DNA of 7,703 bases from Syntrophomonadaceae bacterium (lineage in GTDB: Bacteria; Bacillota; Dethiobacteria; DTU022): contig PUKR01000285.1 in NCBI GenBank assembly GCA_003552365.1, forward strand, positions 1 to 7,703. Direction: 5' to 3'. The position numbers and the translations under genes were made by a program. The notes beneath the pieces were generated by a model, which saw nothing but the letters and a program-made list of their open reading frames with translations, was not told the DNA's origin and made no database searches. This document shows, piece by piece, positions 1 to 6,001 of this stretch (position 1 is its first letter; every line of letters begins with the position of its first letter).

Positions 1-858
1 AAAAGTGTAGCCTCTTTAAGTATTATGAGGTTGATTTACTATCCACCCGGGAAAATTGAGGGTGGCAAAATATTATTAAATGATCGCAACTTGCTAACTA
101 TCAGCGAACGAGAAATGCGCAGTGTCAGGGGTAATGAAATTGCTATGATTTTCCAGGAGCCGATGACCTCGCTAAATCCGGTTTATAAAATAGGGGACCA
201 GGTCAGTGAAGCTATTCGCCTTCACCAGGGACTTGAAAAGTCTGCCGCCTGGCAGGAAGCGGGGCGTATGCTGGAGCTGGTCGGGATTCCAAGGCCCAAA
301 GCAATCCTTGATAATTATCCTCATCAGCTAAGCGGCGGAATGCGTCAGCGGGCGATGATCGCGATGGCCCTTTCCTGCAATCCAAAACTTCTAATAGCCG
401 ATGAACCGACCACAGCCCTGGACGTGACTATCCAGGCCCAGATCTTAGAACTGATGAGAGACCTGCAGAAGAAAATTAACACAGCTATTATTTTTATTAC
501 CCACGACCTGGGGGTAATTGCCGAGATGGCAAATTACGTAGTGGTTATGTATACCGGTAAAATCGTTGAAAAAGCGGATGTGGAAACACTTTTTAGCAGT
601 CCCATGCATCCGTACACGGCCGGTTTAATTAATTCAAAACCAAAATTGGAAGAAGAAAAAGATGTTTTAGACTTTATTCCGGGCAATGTTCCCAACCCCA
701 AGGCTATGCCCGAGGGTTGCGCTTTTCATCCGCGCTGTAAAGAAGTGATGGAAGTTTGCCAGAGAGAAGTCCCTGAGCTAGTGGAACAGGCCCCCGGGCA
801 CCAGGTCAGGTGCTGGTTGTACCAGAAACAGGAAGCAAAAGGGGAAGGGGTGAAATAA
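1..858 (+). CDS. oppD: Oligopeptide/dipeptide ABC transporter ATP-binding protein, OppD/DppD type (5' end outside window)
   Basis: Cytoplasmic ATPase subunit of a peptide-family ABC importer, expected to pair with the next gene product and drive uptake through two permeases encoded upstream. The reading frame is open from base 1: the first codons read KSVASLSI, which is the tail of the Walker A loop (GKS), so the ATG at 25 is internal and the true start lies before the window. Visible motifs are the Q-loop IFQEPMTSLNP (from about base 148), signature LSGGMRQR (from 328), Walker B LLIADEP (from 388), H-loop ITHD (from 496) and the C-terminal oligopeptide-transporter extension. That extension holds four cysteines spaced C-x5-C-x6-C-x17-C (first at 718-720), a pattern known in this family to bind a [4Fe-4S] cluster. 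The stop codon abuts the next ATG. OppD and DppD cannot be separated here, and nickel or other substrates are possible. Confidence 0.93.
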   Translation, partial: KSVASLSIMRLIYYPPGKIEGGKILLNDRNLLTISEREMRSVRGNEIAMIFQEPMTSLNPVYKIGDQVSEAIRLHQGLEKSAAWQEAGRMLELVGIPRPKAILDNYPHQLSGGMRQRAMIAMALSCNPKLLIADEPTTALDVTIQAQILELMRDLQKKINTAIIFITHDLGVIAEMANYVVVMYTGKIVEKADVETLFSSPMHPYTAGLINSKPKLEEEKDVLDFIPGNVPNPKAMPEGCAFHPRCKEVMEVCQREVPELVEQAPGHQVRCWLYQKQEAKGEGVK

Positions 859-1842
859 ATGGAAGCCCCCCAGCAAATACTGTCCGTGAAGGGATTGAAA
901 AAATATTTCCCGATCAGGGCCGGGGTATTTTCCAGGGTAACCGGTTACGTTAAAGCAGTTGACGGTATTGACTTCGATATAAGATCCGGGGAAGCATACG
1001 GCCTGGTCGGTGAATCCGGCTGCGGTAAATCTACAGCGGGAATGACTATATTAAGGCTGATTAATCCTACTGACGGCGAAGTGCTTTATAAAGGTAAAGA
1101 CGTTAGCACTCTTGATAAGGACGAGCTGCGTAAAATGCGGCCGGAAATGCAAATTATTTTCCAGGATCCCTATAGCTCGCTTAATCCCCGGATGAGCGTC
1201 GGGGAAGCGATCGGGGAATCCCTGGAAGTTCACGGTATCGCCACCGGGAAGGAAAGAAGAGAGCGGGTTATTTCTGTGCTCCGGGAATGTGGCCTTGACG
1301 AGCACCACTTTCGCCGTTATCCCCATGAATTTTCCGGGGGGCAGCGTCAGCGGATCGGGATTGCCCGGGCGCTGGTTTTAGAACCGGAATTTATCGTTGC
1401 CGACGAACCTGTTTCTGCCCTCGATGTGTCAATCCAGTCCCAGATTATAAACCTGATGGAAAGGTTGCAGGAAAAATTCGGGTTAACTTTTTTATTTATA
1501 TCCCACGATTTAAGTGTGGTTAAACATATCTCCGACCGGGTTGGGGTAATGTATCTGGGGCGGATCGTAGAAGATGCACCCAAAAAAGAGCTATACAGTT
1601 CGCCCATGCATCCTTATTCCCAGGCCCTTTTGTCTGCTGTGCCTACCATGCAGCCGAAAATAAAAAAAGAGAGAATCATCTTAAAAGGTGATGTGCCCAG
1701 TCCCTCAAACCCGCCGCCGGGCTGCACCTTTCACCCTCGCTGCCCCTGGGCCGAAGAAGTTTGTTCTCAGGAAGTGCCTGTCCTGAAAAAGGCCGGGACT
1801 GACCACTATGTCTCCTGCCACCTGGTAAAAGAAGTTACTTAG
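859..1842 (+). CDS. oppF: Oligopeptide/dipeptide ABC transporter ATP-binding protein, OppF/DppF type
   Basis: Second ATPase of the peptide importer; it dimerises with the OppD-type protein on the cytoplasmic face to hydrolyse ATP. It is complete at 327 residues, the usual family length. Motifs in order: Walker A GESGCGKST (51-59), Q-loop IFQDPYSSLNP (100-110, Q102), signature FSGGQRQR (158-165), Walker B FIVADEP (178-184, catalytic E183), H-loop SHD (H216), and the C-terminal oligopeptide-transporter extension (HPY at 251-253). Cysteines C289, C295, C302 and C320 repeat the x5/x6/x17 spacing of the upstream partner and fit a [4Fe-4S] site. The ATG follows the upstream TAA directly, and a purine-rich GGGGAAGGGG just before it (841-850) serves as ribosome site, so the two genes are one operon. 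The permeases and the substrate-binding protein are not in the window, so the substrate stays open. Confidence 0.95.
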   Translation: MEAPQQILSVKGLKKYFPIRAGVFSRVTGYVKAVDGIDFDIRSGEAYGLVGESGCGKSTAGMTILRLINPTDGEVLYKGKDVSTLDKDELRKMRPEMQIIFQDPYSSLNPRMSVGEAIGESLEVHGIATGKERRERVISVLRECGLDEHHFRRYPHEFSGGQRQRIGIARALVLEPEFIVADEPVSALDVSIQSQIINLMERLQEKFGLTFLFISHDLSVVKHISDRVGVMYLGRIVEDAPKKELYSSPMHPYSQALLSAVPTMQPKIKKERIILKGDVPSPSNPPPGCTFHPRCPWAEEVCSQEVPVLKKAGTDHYVSCHLVKEVT

Positions 1843-1861
1843 CTTATCTTTTATCCCTGAC

Positions 1862-1867
1862 GGAGGT
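1862..1867 (+). promoter_or_regulatory. Shine-Dalgarno site fixing a TTG start
   Basis: GGAGGT lies 9 bases before TTG at 1877. No ATG or GTG in the right frame sits at a suitable distance, so this site decides the TTG start of the COG3581-type gene. Confidence 0.75.
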
Positions 1868-1876
1868 TATTGAAAC

Positions 1877-2971
1877 TTGAAGATAACTTATGGGCATATG
1901 GGTACCCTTACCCCAATTATTGAACTGCTGGTTGAGGATTTGGGACATGAGTCGATAACTCCTGCCAGGCCAACCCGCCGCACGCTCATGCTTGGAGCAA
2001 AGCACGCCCCTGAATTTGCCTGCATTCCCTTTAAAATAGTTTTAGGCACTTACCTGGAAGGCCTGGAGCGCGGGGCTGACCTGCTTATGAGCGGTGGGGG
2101 TTACGGTCCTTGCCGGGCCGGTTTATACGGAGAACTGCACAGGCGCATTCTAAAAGATTTAGGCTACGATTTTGACTTTATTTTCTTTTGGCCTCCCCTG
2201 CGGAAACCGGCTCATTTTTACCGGGAGCTAAAAAAGCTTAAAGGAAAGCATTCCTGGCCACATTTGTGGCGGACGATTAAAAAGGGTTACCACAAGCTTA
2301 AAATTTATGATGACCTGGAGTTTTTAGCCCAGTCCAGGAGACCCCGTGAAAACTTCCCGGGATCAACTTCTAAAGCATTTGAAAAGGCCATGAATATAAT
2401 GGGCCCGGCCAGGACTTACCCGGAAATTGATTCGGCAGGAAAAGAAGCCCGGGGTTTGCTGGAGAATGTACCGGCAGACAATAATAGGACTCCTTTAAGA
2501 GTCGGGATTATTGGCGAAATTTATGTCCAGCTGGAACCGTTTGCCAATTTTTACGTAGAAGAGCAGCTGGGGCACCTGGGGGTAGAAGTAAGACGTAGCA
2601 TTTATTTAACCAGCTACACCCGTCACGATGTTTTGTCTACCAGGGGTGACATGGGCAGCCGCACCCTGGCCATGCCCTACCTGTCCCAGAAAGTAGGCGG
2701 GCATGGACAAAACAGCATAGGTGATATTATTCGCTATTCCAGGCTGGGTTATGATGGGGTGGTGCAGCTGGCCCCGTTTTCCTGCATACCAGAAATTGTT
2801 GCCAAGAGCCTGGTTCCCCGTGTGAGCAAGGAATATGGCATTCCGGTTTTAACCCTTTTTATTGATGAACATACCGGGGCTACGGGTGTCCAGACCAGGC
2901 TGGAAGCTTTTGTTGATTTAATGGAACAGCGCCGTTCTGGCACTGTTAGGACGGGGGCCCGGCTTGCTTGA
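1877..2971 (+). CDS. COG3581-type protein related to 2-hydroxyacyl-CoA dehydratase / CoA-enzyme activase (function unproven)
   Basis: A 364-residue protein of the family usually labelled 'CoA protein activase' or '2-hydroxyacyl-CoA dehydratase-related' (COG3581). Recognition rests on the N-terminal segment with ACIPFK (48-53), the glycine-rich SGGGYGPCRAGLYGE (72-86), the C-terminal FSCIPEI (301-307) and DEHTGATGVQTRLEAF (330-345). It has exactly three cysteines (C49, C79, C303), each in one of these blocks. That matches the three-cysteine [4Fe-4S] ligation of the HgdA/HgdB dehydratase subunits, so a cluster is a reasonable inference. No signal peptide or membrane segment is seen. The start is TTG at 1877, set by GGAGGT. 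The gene begins 34 bp after the ABC ATPase with no clear terminator between them, so read-through is likely. The usual companions (an ASKHA-type activase and a second dehydratase-like subunit) are not adjacent on its 3' side. Substrate and reaction are unknown. Confidence 0.8.
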   Translation: MKITYGHMGTLTPIIELLVEDLGHESITPARPTRRTLMLGAKHAPEFACIPFKIVLGTYLEGLERGADLLMSGGGYGPCRAGLYGELHRRILKDLGYDFDFIFFWPPLRKPAHFYRELKKLKGKHSWPHLWRTIKKGYHKLKIYDDLEFLAQSRRPRENFPGSTSKAFEKAMNIMGPARTYPEIDSAGKEARGLLENVPADNNRTPLRVGIIGEIYVQLEPFANFYVEEQLGHLGVEVRRSIYLTSYTRHDVLSTRGDMGSRTLAMPYLSQKVGGHGQNSIGDIIRYSRLGYDGVVQLAPFSCIPEIVAKSLVPRVSKEYGIPVLTLFIDEHTGATGVQTRLEAFVDLMEQRRSGTVRTGARLA

Positions 2972-3009
2972 GCTAATGCTTTTTATTGTTTAACAAGTTC
3001 TTTTTATTA

Positions 3010-3038
3010 ATGACAAAGATTTATTATTACTGTAAAGT
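3010..3038 (+). promoter_or_regulatory. Candidate sigma-A promoter for dusB
   Basis: ATGACA (3010-3015), a 17-base spacer and TAAAGT (3033-3038): five of six and four of six matches to consensus. It lies in the 146-bp gap before dusB and would give a leader of roughly 70 nt. AT-rich flanks raise the chance of a coincidental match. Confidence 0.35.
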
Positions 3039-3101
3039 TAGAGCCGGCAACAGTCCAAAACGCAGCATGTCTGAGCAGGCACGATTTTTTATCATCCCTA
3101 C

Positions 3102-3107
3102 GGAGTG
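3102..3107 (+). promoter_or_regulatory. Shine-Dalgarno site fixing the TTG start of dusB
   Basis: GGAGTG lies 10 bases before TTG at 3118. An in-frame TGA at 3106-3108 rules out any start further upstream, and the first in-frame ATG would cut into the conserved LAPMAGITD motif, so TTG is the supported start. Confidence 0.65.
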
Positions 3108-3117
3108 AAGCCTCAAG

Positions 3118-4119
3118 TTGCCACTTAAAATAGGTCCCCTTAAAGTTTCCCCCGGCCTGGCCTTAGCCCCTATGGCCGGCATTACAGATCAACCTTTTCG
3201 CCTGATAGCAAAAGAACATGGGTGCCCCCTGGTTTATTCGGAGATGATCAGTGCTAAAGGTTTGCACTATAACCCCGGGAAGCAGCGCTATTTATTATAC
3301 TTTACTGACGCAGAAAGACCGATCGGTTTCCAGCTTTTCGGTTCCGATCCCCGCATCATGGCCGAAGCGGCAGTTAAACTTGAAAAACTCGAGCCTGACT
3401 TTATTGATCTCAACCTGGGCTGCCCTACTCCAAAAATTATTCGCAATGGAGACGGAGGCGCACTGATGCGCGACGCTGATTTAGCCGGTGAAATATTTAA
3501 GGCTGTGGCCGGTGCCGTCAATTGCCCGGTAACCGTAAAAATGCGAAAAGGGTGGGACGAACAGGCGGTAACGGCCCTGGAGATTGCTGCCAGGGCTGAA
3601 GAAGCGGGGTTGAAAGCAATTGCCGTTCACGGCCGGACAGTAAAGCAGGGTTACAGCGGCCGGGCGGATTGGGATATTATCCGGCAGGTTAAAGAAGTTG
3701 TTTCAATTCCTGTGATTGGCAATGGTGATGTTGATTCTGCTGCCGCTGCAGAGGCCATGTTTTCATATTGCAGCTGTGACGGGGTCATGGTCGGGCGGGC
3801 TGCCAGGGGAAACCCCTGGATTTTTGCAGCGGTGAGAGCGGGCTTGGAGGGTAAAAGCCTGCCGCAGAAAACGACTATAGATGAAGTTATCGAAACTGCC
3901 TGTAAACATCTCGATTTACTTGCTAACTTAAAAGGTGAAGCTGCGGCAGTCCGGGAAATGCGTACCCATGCCTCCTGGTATATCAAGGGTTTCCCGGGTG
4001 CTTCCACGGCAAGAAATCGGTTGGTGCAGGCTAAAGCTAAGGCCGAGATGGAAGCTATCTTAAAAGAATACTCTCTTTATGTTCATAATGTTTCCCGGGC
4101 AGCGGACAAACAACCTTGA
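3118..4119 (+). CDS. dusB: tRNA-dihydrouridine synthase, DusB type
   Basis: FMN-dependent enzyme that reduces uridines in the tRNA D-loop to dihydrouridine with NAD(P)H, acting in the cytoplasm. The 333-residue length is normal for the family. Visible signatures are LAPMAGITDQPFR (16-28) at the start of the TIM barrel, DLNLGCPTPKI (97-107) with the catalytic cysteine C102, VKMRKGW (140-146) with K141, AVHGRTVKQGYSG (169-181) with H171, the FMN phosphate motif GNGDV (201-205) and VGRAARGNPWIF (225-236). The C-terminal helical domain (about 250-325) is the tRNA-binding part in known Dus structures. The start is TTG. In Bacillus subtilis a dus gene sits directly upstream of lysS; here a regulator pair and greA lie between the two, so the neighbourhood is a recognisable Firmicutes arrangement with an insertion. 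DusB rather than another Dus subtype is assigned from overall resemblance. Confidence 0.93.
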   Translation: MPLKIGPLKVSPGLALAPMAGITDQPFRLIAKEHGCPLVYSEMISAKGLHYNPGKQRYLLYFTDAERPIGFQLFGSDPRIMAEAAVKLEKLEPDFIDLNLGCPTPKIIRNGDGGALMRDADLAGEIFKAVAGAVNCPVTVKMRKGWDEQAVTALEIAARAEEAGLKAIAVHGRTVKQGYSGRADWDIIRQVKEVVSIPVIGNGDVDSAAAAEAMFSYCSCDGVMVGRAARGNPWIFAAVRAGLEGKSLPQKTTIDEVIETACKHLDLLANLKGEAAAVREMRTHASWYIKGFPGASTARNRLVQAKAKAEMEAILKEYSLYVHNVSRAADKQP

Positions 4120-4152
4120 GTCTCCAGTTGATTTTTGGGAAATCCCATCATA

Positions 4153-4181
4153 TTGCTACTTAACTCTATTAATAGTAAAAT
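4153..4181 (+). promoter_or_regulatory. Sigma-A promoter of the HTH regulator operon
   Basis: TTGCTA (4153-4158), a 17-base spacer and TAAAAT (4176-4181): four of six and five of six matches to consensus at ideal spacing. Transcription would start near 4187-4189, about 40 bases before the ATG at 4229. It falls in the only gap between dusB and the regulator gene. Confidence 0.65.
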
Positions 4182-4195
4182 GAGAACGGTCTCAT
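4180..4195 (+). promoter_or_regulatory. Palindromic operator candidate over the transcription start
   Basis: ATGAGAACGGTCTCAT has 6-base arms (ATGAGA/TCTCAT) around ACGG. It overlaps the last two bases of the -10 box and the expected +1 of the HTH gene, the classic place for a repressor to block transcription. The encoded HTH protein is the natural candidate ligand, which would mean autoregulation; that link is inference. Confidence 0.5.
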
Positions 4196-4228
4196 ATTTG
4201 TGCACATCCTGTAGCGGGGTATCCGAAG

Positions 4229-4786
4229 ATGAAAGAAAGAACTTTTCGCATCGGCGAGAAAATGATCAGTCTCGATAAAGCTGCCCGGGTAGTTGAAAGG
4301 GTTATGGAGTTGCGGGAGCAGGGCTTTTCCCAGCAGGAAGCAGCCGGGCGCTTAAACTTAGATCGCAGCTTTGTTTCCCGTATTGAGGCTGTCGGGGAAA
4401 TACGTAAAGGCAATAAGGTTGCTGTTATCGGTTTTCCCCTGTCTAATACTGCCGAACTTGCAGACCTCTGCCGTTTATATGGCCTCGATTATTTTCTCCT
4501 CCTCGACAACCGGCAGCGCTGGGATATGGTTAAGGATAAACAGGCATTAGATTTCTTTAACCATATTTTTGAAATGATTGCCAACCTGCGCAAATTTGAC
4601 ACCCTGGTGATGATTTCTTCAGAAAAATGGTATCACCTGGCCGAAGCTTTGCTCGACATCCAGATTATCTATATTGATCTAGGGCCTACTCCAATCCAGG
4701 AAGACCGCTATCTTAATCCTGAACAATTACAGCAAACCCTGGATAATGTTTTAGAATACAAAGGGAAAGGAGAACCGTCAAATTGA
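4229..4786 (+). CDS. Small helix-turn-helix transcriptional regulator with a C-terminal alpha/beta domain
   Basis: A 185-residue cytoplasmic protein. Residues about 20-58 form a predicted helix-turn-helix: FSQQEAAGRLNLDRSFVSR (33-51) has the alternation of XRE- or ParB/KorB-like HTH motifs. A second domain (about 62-175) begins with KVAVIGFPLSN (63-73) and continues with alternating hydrophobic strands (DTLVMIS at 124-130, IIYIDLG at 146-152), suggesting a Rossmann-like sensor or dimerisation fold; no catalytic motif is evident. The ATG at 4229 is chosen because the RIGEKMIS segment seems part of the conserved N-terminus, although the ribosome site (CGGGGT, 4213-4218) is only moderate and ATG 4262 is an alternative. 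The gene has its own promoter and a palindrome at +1, and its stop overlaps the next start (TTGA). It most likely regulates its own operon; effector and other targets are unknown. Confidence 0.75.
   Translation: MKERTFRIGEKMISLDKAARVVERVMELREQGFSQQEAAGRLNLDRSFVSRIEAVGEIRKGNKVAVIGFPLSNTAELADLCRLYGLDYFLLLDNRQRWDMVKDKQALDFFNHIFEMIANLRKFDTLVMISSEKWYHLAEALLDIQIIYIDLGPTPIQEDRYLNPEQLQQTLDNVLEYKGKGEPSN
4766..4772 (+). promoter_or_regulatory. Shine-Dalgarno site fixing a TTG start inside the upstream gene
   Basis: AAAGGAG lies 10 bases before TTG at 4783, within the last codons of the HTH gene. It supports the TTG start and the 4-base TTGA overlap, implying translational coupling. Confidence 0.7.
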
Positions 4787-5679
4787 AACGTATAATCGGT
4801 ATTAGCCTTGGCTCTTCCAAAAGAAATCATGTCGTTACCGTGGAATTAAAAGGCGAACAGTTTAAAATTGAGCGTATCGGCACTGATGGCGATATGGACA
4901 AGATGGTTGAAATTATCAGGGAACTTGACGGTAAAGTAGATGCATTTGGCCTTGGCGGGATGGACCTCTATATTTATGCGGTGGACCGCCGTTATGAATT
5001 CAGGGATGCCCGGAGAATTTCCCGGGCAGCGGAAAAAACCCCGATTGTTGACGGTTCCGGGCTGAAGAACACCCTTGAACGCAGAGCTATTGAACAGTTG
5101 GATGATGAAACCGATATATTCAAAGAATCGAAGAAGGTTTTATTAATGTCGGCCATGGATCGCCTTGGGATGGCCCAGGCTTTTGAAAAAGCCGGGTGTA
5201 AAATGATCTATGGAGATTTGCTTTTTGTGCTGGGACTGCCTGTCCCGCTTAATTCTTTAAAAGCCCTGGCGGCTGTTGCAAGGGTATTAGCGCCCCTGGT
5301 AGGGCAACTTCCCTTTTCCATGGTTTATCCCACCGGCAGCAAGCAGGCGATCAACAAGCCTCGCTATTCCCGTTACTTTCATGAATGTGATATTATTGCC
5401 GGGGACTTTCATTACATCCACCGCTATATGCCGGAAAAACTGCCGGGCAAAATAATTGTAACCAACACAGTAACTAAAGATGATGTGGAGTTTTTAAGAG
5501 AGCGGGGTTTGAAAACCCTGATTACAACCACCCCGGAAATGGAGGGCCGCTCTTTTGGCACCAATGTAATGGAGGCTTTGCTTGTTTGCATGGGAGGCGG
5601 GAACCGGGAACTAAGTGAAGCTCACTACTACCAGCTGCTCGAGGAACTTGATTTGAAGCCCAGGGTAGTAGAGCTTTAA
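4783..5679 (+). CDS. Conserved protein of unknown function, 'quinate 5-dehydrogenase-like' in some annotations
   Basis: A 298-residue protein that I recognise as a family often named 'quinate 5-dehydrogenase' in clostridial genomes; I see no sequence basis for that activity. There is no GxGxxG/A dinucleotide-binding loop of the shikimate/quinate dehydrogenase type and no NKTD-like substrate motif. Conserved-looking blocks are IGISLGSSKRNH (5-16), AFGLGGMDLY (54-63), VDGSGLKNTLER (89-100), AGDFHYIHRYMP (206-217) and GRSFGTNVMEA (255-265). The N-terminal beta-hairpin-like start with GSS resembles a phosphate-binding loop of ASKHA folds only loosely. A hydrophobic stretch at about 146-180 could be buried helices; no signal peptide is seen. 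Its TTG start overlaps the stop of the HTH gene, so the two are translationally coupled and probably act together. A probable terminator follows. The call as a real gene is secure; the function is open. Confidence 0.85.
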   Translation: MKRIIGISLGSSKRNHVVTVELKGEQFKIERIGTDGDMDKMVEIIRELDGKVDAFGLGGMDLYIYAVDRRYEFRDARRISRAAEKTPIVDGSGLKNTLERRAIEQLDDETDIFKESKKVLLMSAMDRLGMAQAFEKAGCKMIYGDLLFVLGLPVPLNSLKALAAVARVLAPLVGQLPFSMVYPTGSKQAINKPRYSRYFHECDIIAGDFHYIHRYMPEKLPGKIIVTNTVTKDDVEFLRERGLKTLITTTPEMEGRSFGTNVMEALLVCMGGGNRELSEAHYYQLLEELDLKPRVVEL

Positions 5680-5731
5680 TTCAGTTTTAAGAGGTGGAGG
5701 TATATATAACTTTTAATATTCCTGAGATCCG

Positions 5732-5771
5732 GGGTATTTACACAATTTCAAAAGATACCCGAATTGCTTTT
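5732..5771 (+). terminator. Probable intrinsic terminator of the HTH/unknown operon
   Basis: GGGTAT (5732-5737) pairs with ATACCC (5755-5760), extended by a T-G pair to 7 bp with a loop of about 16 nt. The stem is followed by GAATTGCTTTT. The U-tract is short and offset by several bases, so strength is uncertain, but it lies exactly between the operon end and the strong promoter at 5791. Confidence 0.45.
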
Positions 5772-5790
5772 AAATAAACCTGCTTGTTTC

Positions 5791-5819
5791 TTGACAACCC
5801 TGAATGGACACCTTATAAT
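5791..5819 (+). promoter_or_regulatory. Perfect-consensus sigma-A promoter of the greA-lysS unit
   Basis: TTGACA (5791-5796), exactly 17 bases, then TATAAT (5814-5819): both hexamers match the vegetative consensus in full. Transcription should start near 5825-5827, leaving a leader of about 185 nt before greA. No other promoter in the window matches it. Confidence 0.85.
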
Positions 5820-5852
5820 ATAGCAACAAAAATTACTGGCAAGCAGGCAGAA

Positions 5853-5875
5853 AGTGTCGGGGCAACCTTGACACT
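5853..5875 (+). other. RNA hairpin in the greA leader, 10-bp stem and CAA triloop
   Basis: AGTGTCGGGG (5853-5862) pairs along its full length with CCTTGACACT (5866-5875): eight Watson-Crick pairs and two G-T wobbles, loop CAA. No U-tract follows directly (TATATTTATT), so it is more likely a structural or regulatory hairpin than a terminator. Confidence 0.6.
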
Positions 5876-5884
5876 ATATTTATT

Positions 5885-5922
5885 GGCTTCGTTTAAATGG
5901 GAAGCCGTTATTTTATTTTATT
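5885..5922 (+). terminator. Terminator-like hairpin within the greA leader
   Basis: GGCTTC (5885-5890) and GAAGCC (5901-5906) form a perfect 6-bp stem, extendable by a T-G pair, with a 10-nt loop. A U-rich run (TTATTTTATTTTATT, 5908-5922) begins two bases after the stem. It lies about 60-95 nt after the predicted start of transcription and would end most transcripts before greA unless anti-terminated, giving an RNA of roughly 95 nt. The tail is interrupted by A residues, so efficiency is uncertain. Confidence 0.5.
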
Positions 5923-5994
5923 GAAGAAATTGACGTGACATCACGATTAAACTAAATGCTTTGGTTTAGATTTTGTAAGACGATAATGCCAGCC

Positions 5995-6001
5995 AAGGGG
6001 G
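5995..6001 (+). promoter_or_regulatory. greA Shine-Dalgarno site deciding the GTG start
   Basis: AAGGGGG lies 9 bases before GTG at 6011, an ideal distance. It is 18 bases or more from the ATGs at 6020 and 6029, which favours GTG. The overlapping CAAGG can pair with CCTTG in the leader hairpin. Confidence 0.6.

Noticed and set aside
25..27. ATG at 25 as the start of the OppD-type gene
   Set aside because: The frame is open to base 1 and the preceding codons encode the end of the Walker A loop, so the gene begins upstream.
1051..1607. Minus-strand open frames inside oppF
   Set aside because: They mirror the codons of a clear ABC ATPase, have no ribosome site and no recognisable protein features. 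The same holds for minus-strand frames within the COG3581-type gene, dusB, greA and lysS.
2960..2990. Terminator after the COG3581-type gene (GGCTT/GAGCT then a T-run)
   Set aside because: Only a 5-bp stem with wobble pairs and four bases before the T-run; too weak to call.
3068..3090. TGTCT/AGGCA hairpin followed by six T residues in the dusB leader
   Set aside because: A 5-bp stem with a G-T pair and a 3-base gap before the T-run. It might be an attenuator but cannot be told from chance.
3251..3466. 71-codon + strand frame inside dusB
   Set aside because: It lies wholly within conserved dusB sequence in another frame, including the catalytic cysteine region.
4136..4147. TGGGAAATCCCA palindrome after dusB
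   Set aside because: A 4-bp stem without a U-tract on either strand; not a convincing terminator, and it lies upstream of the -35 box at 4153.
5961..5987. Second greA promoter (TTGGTT ... GATAAT)
   Set aside because: The spacer is only 15 bases and the -35 is poor; the perfect promoter at 5791 explains transcription better.
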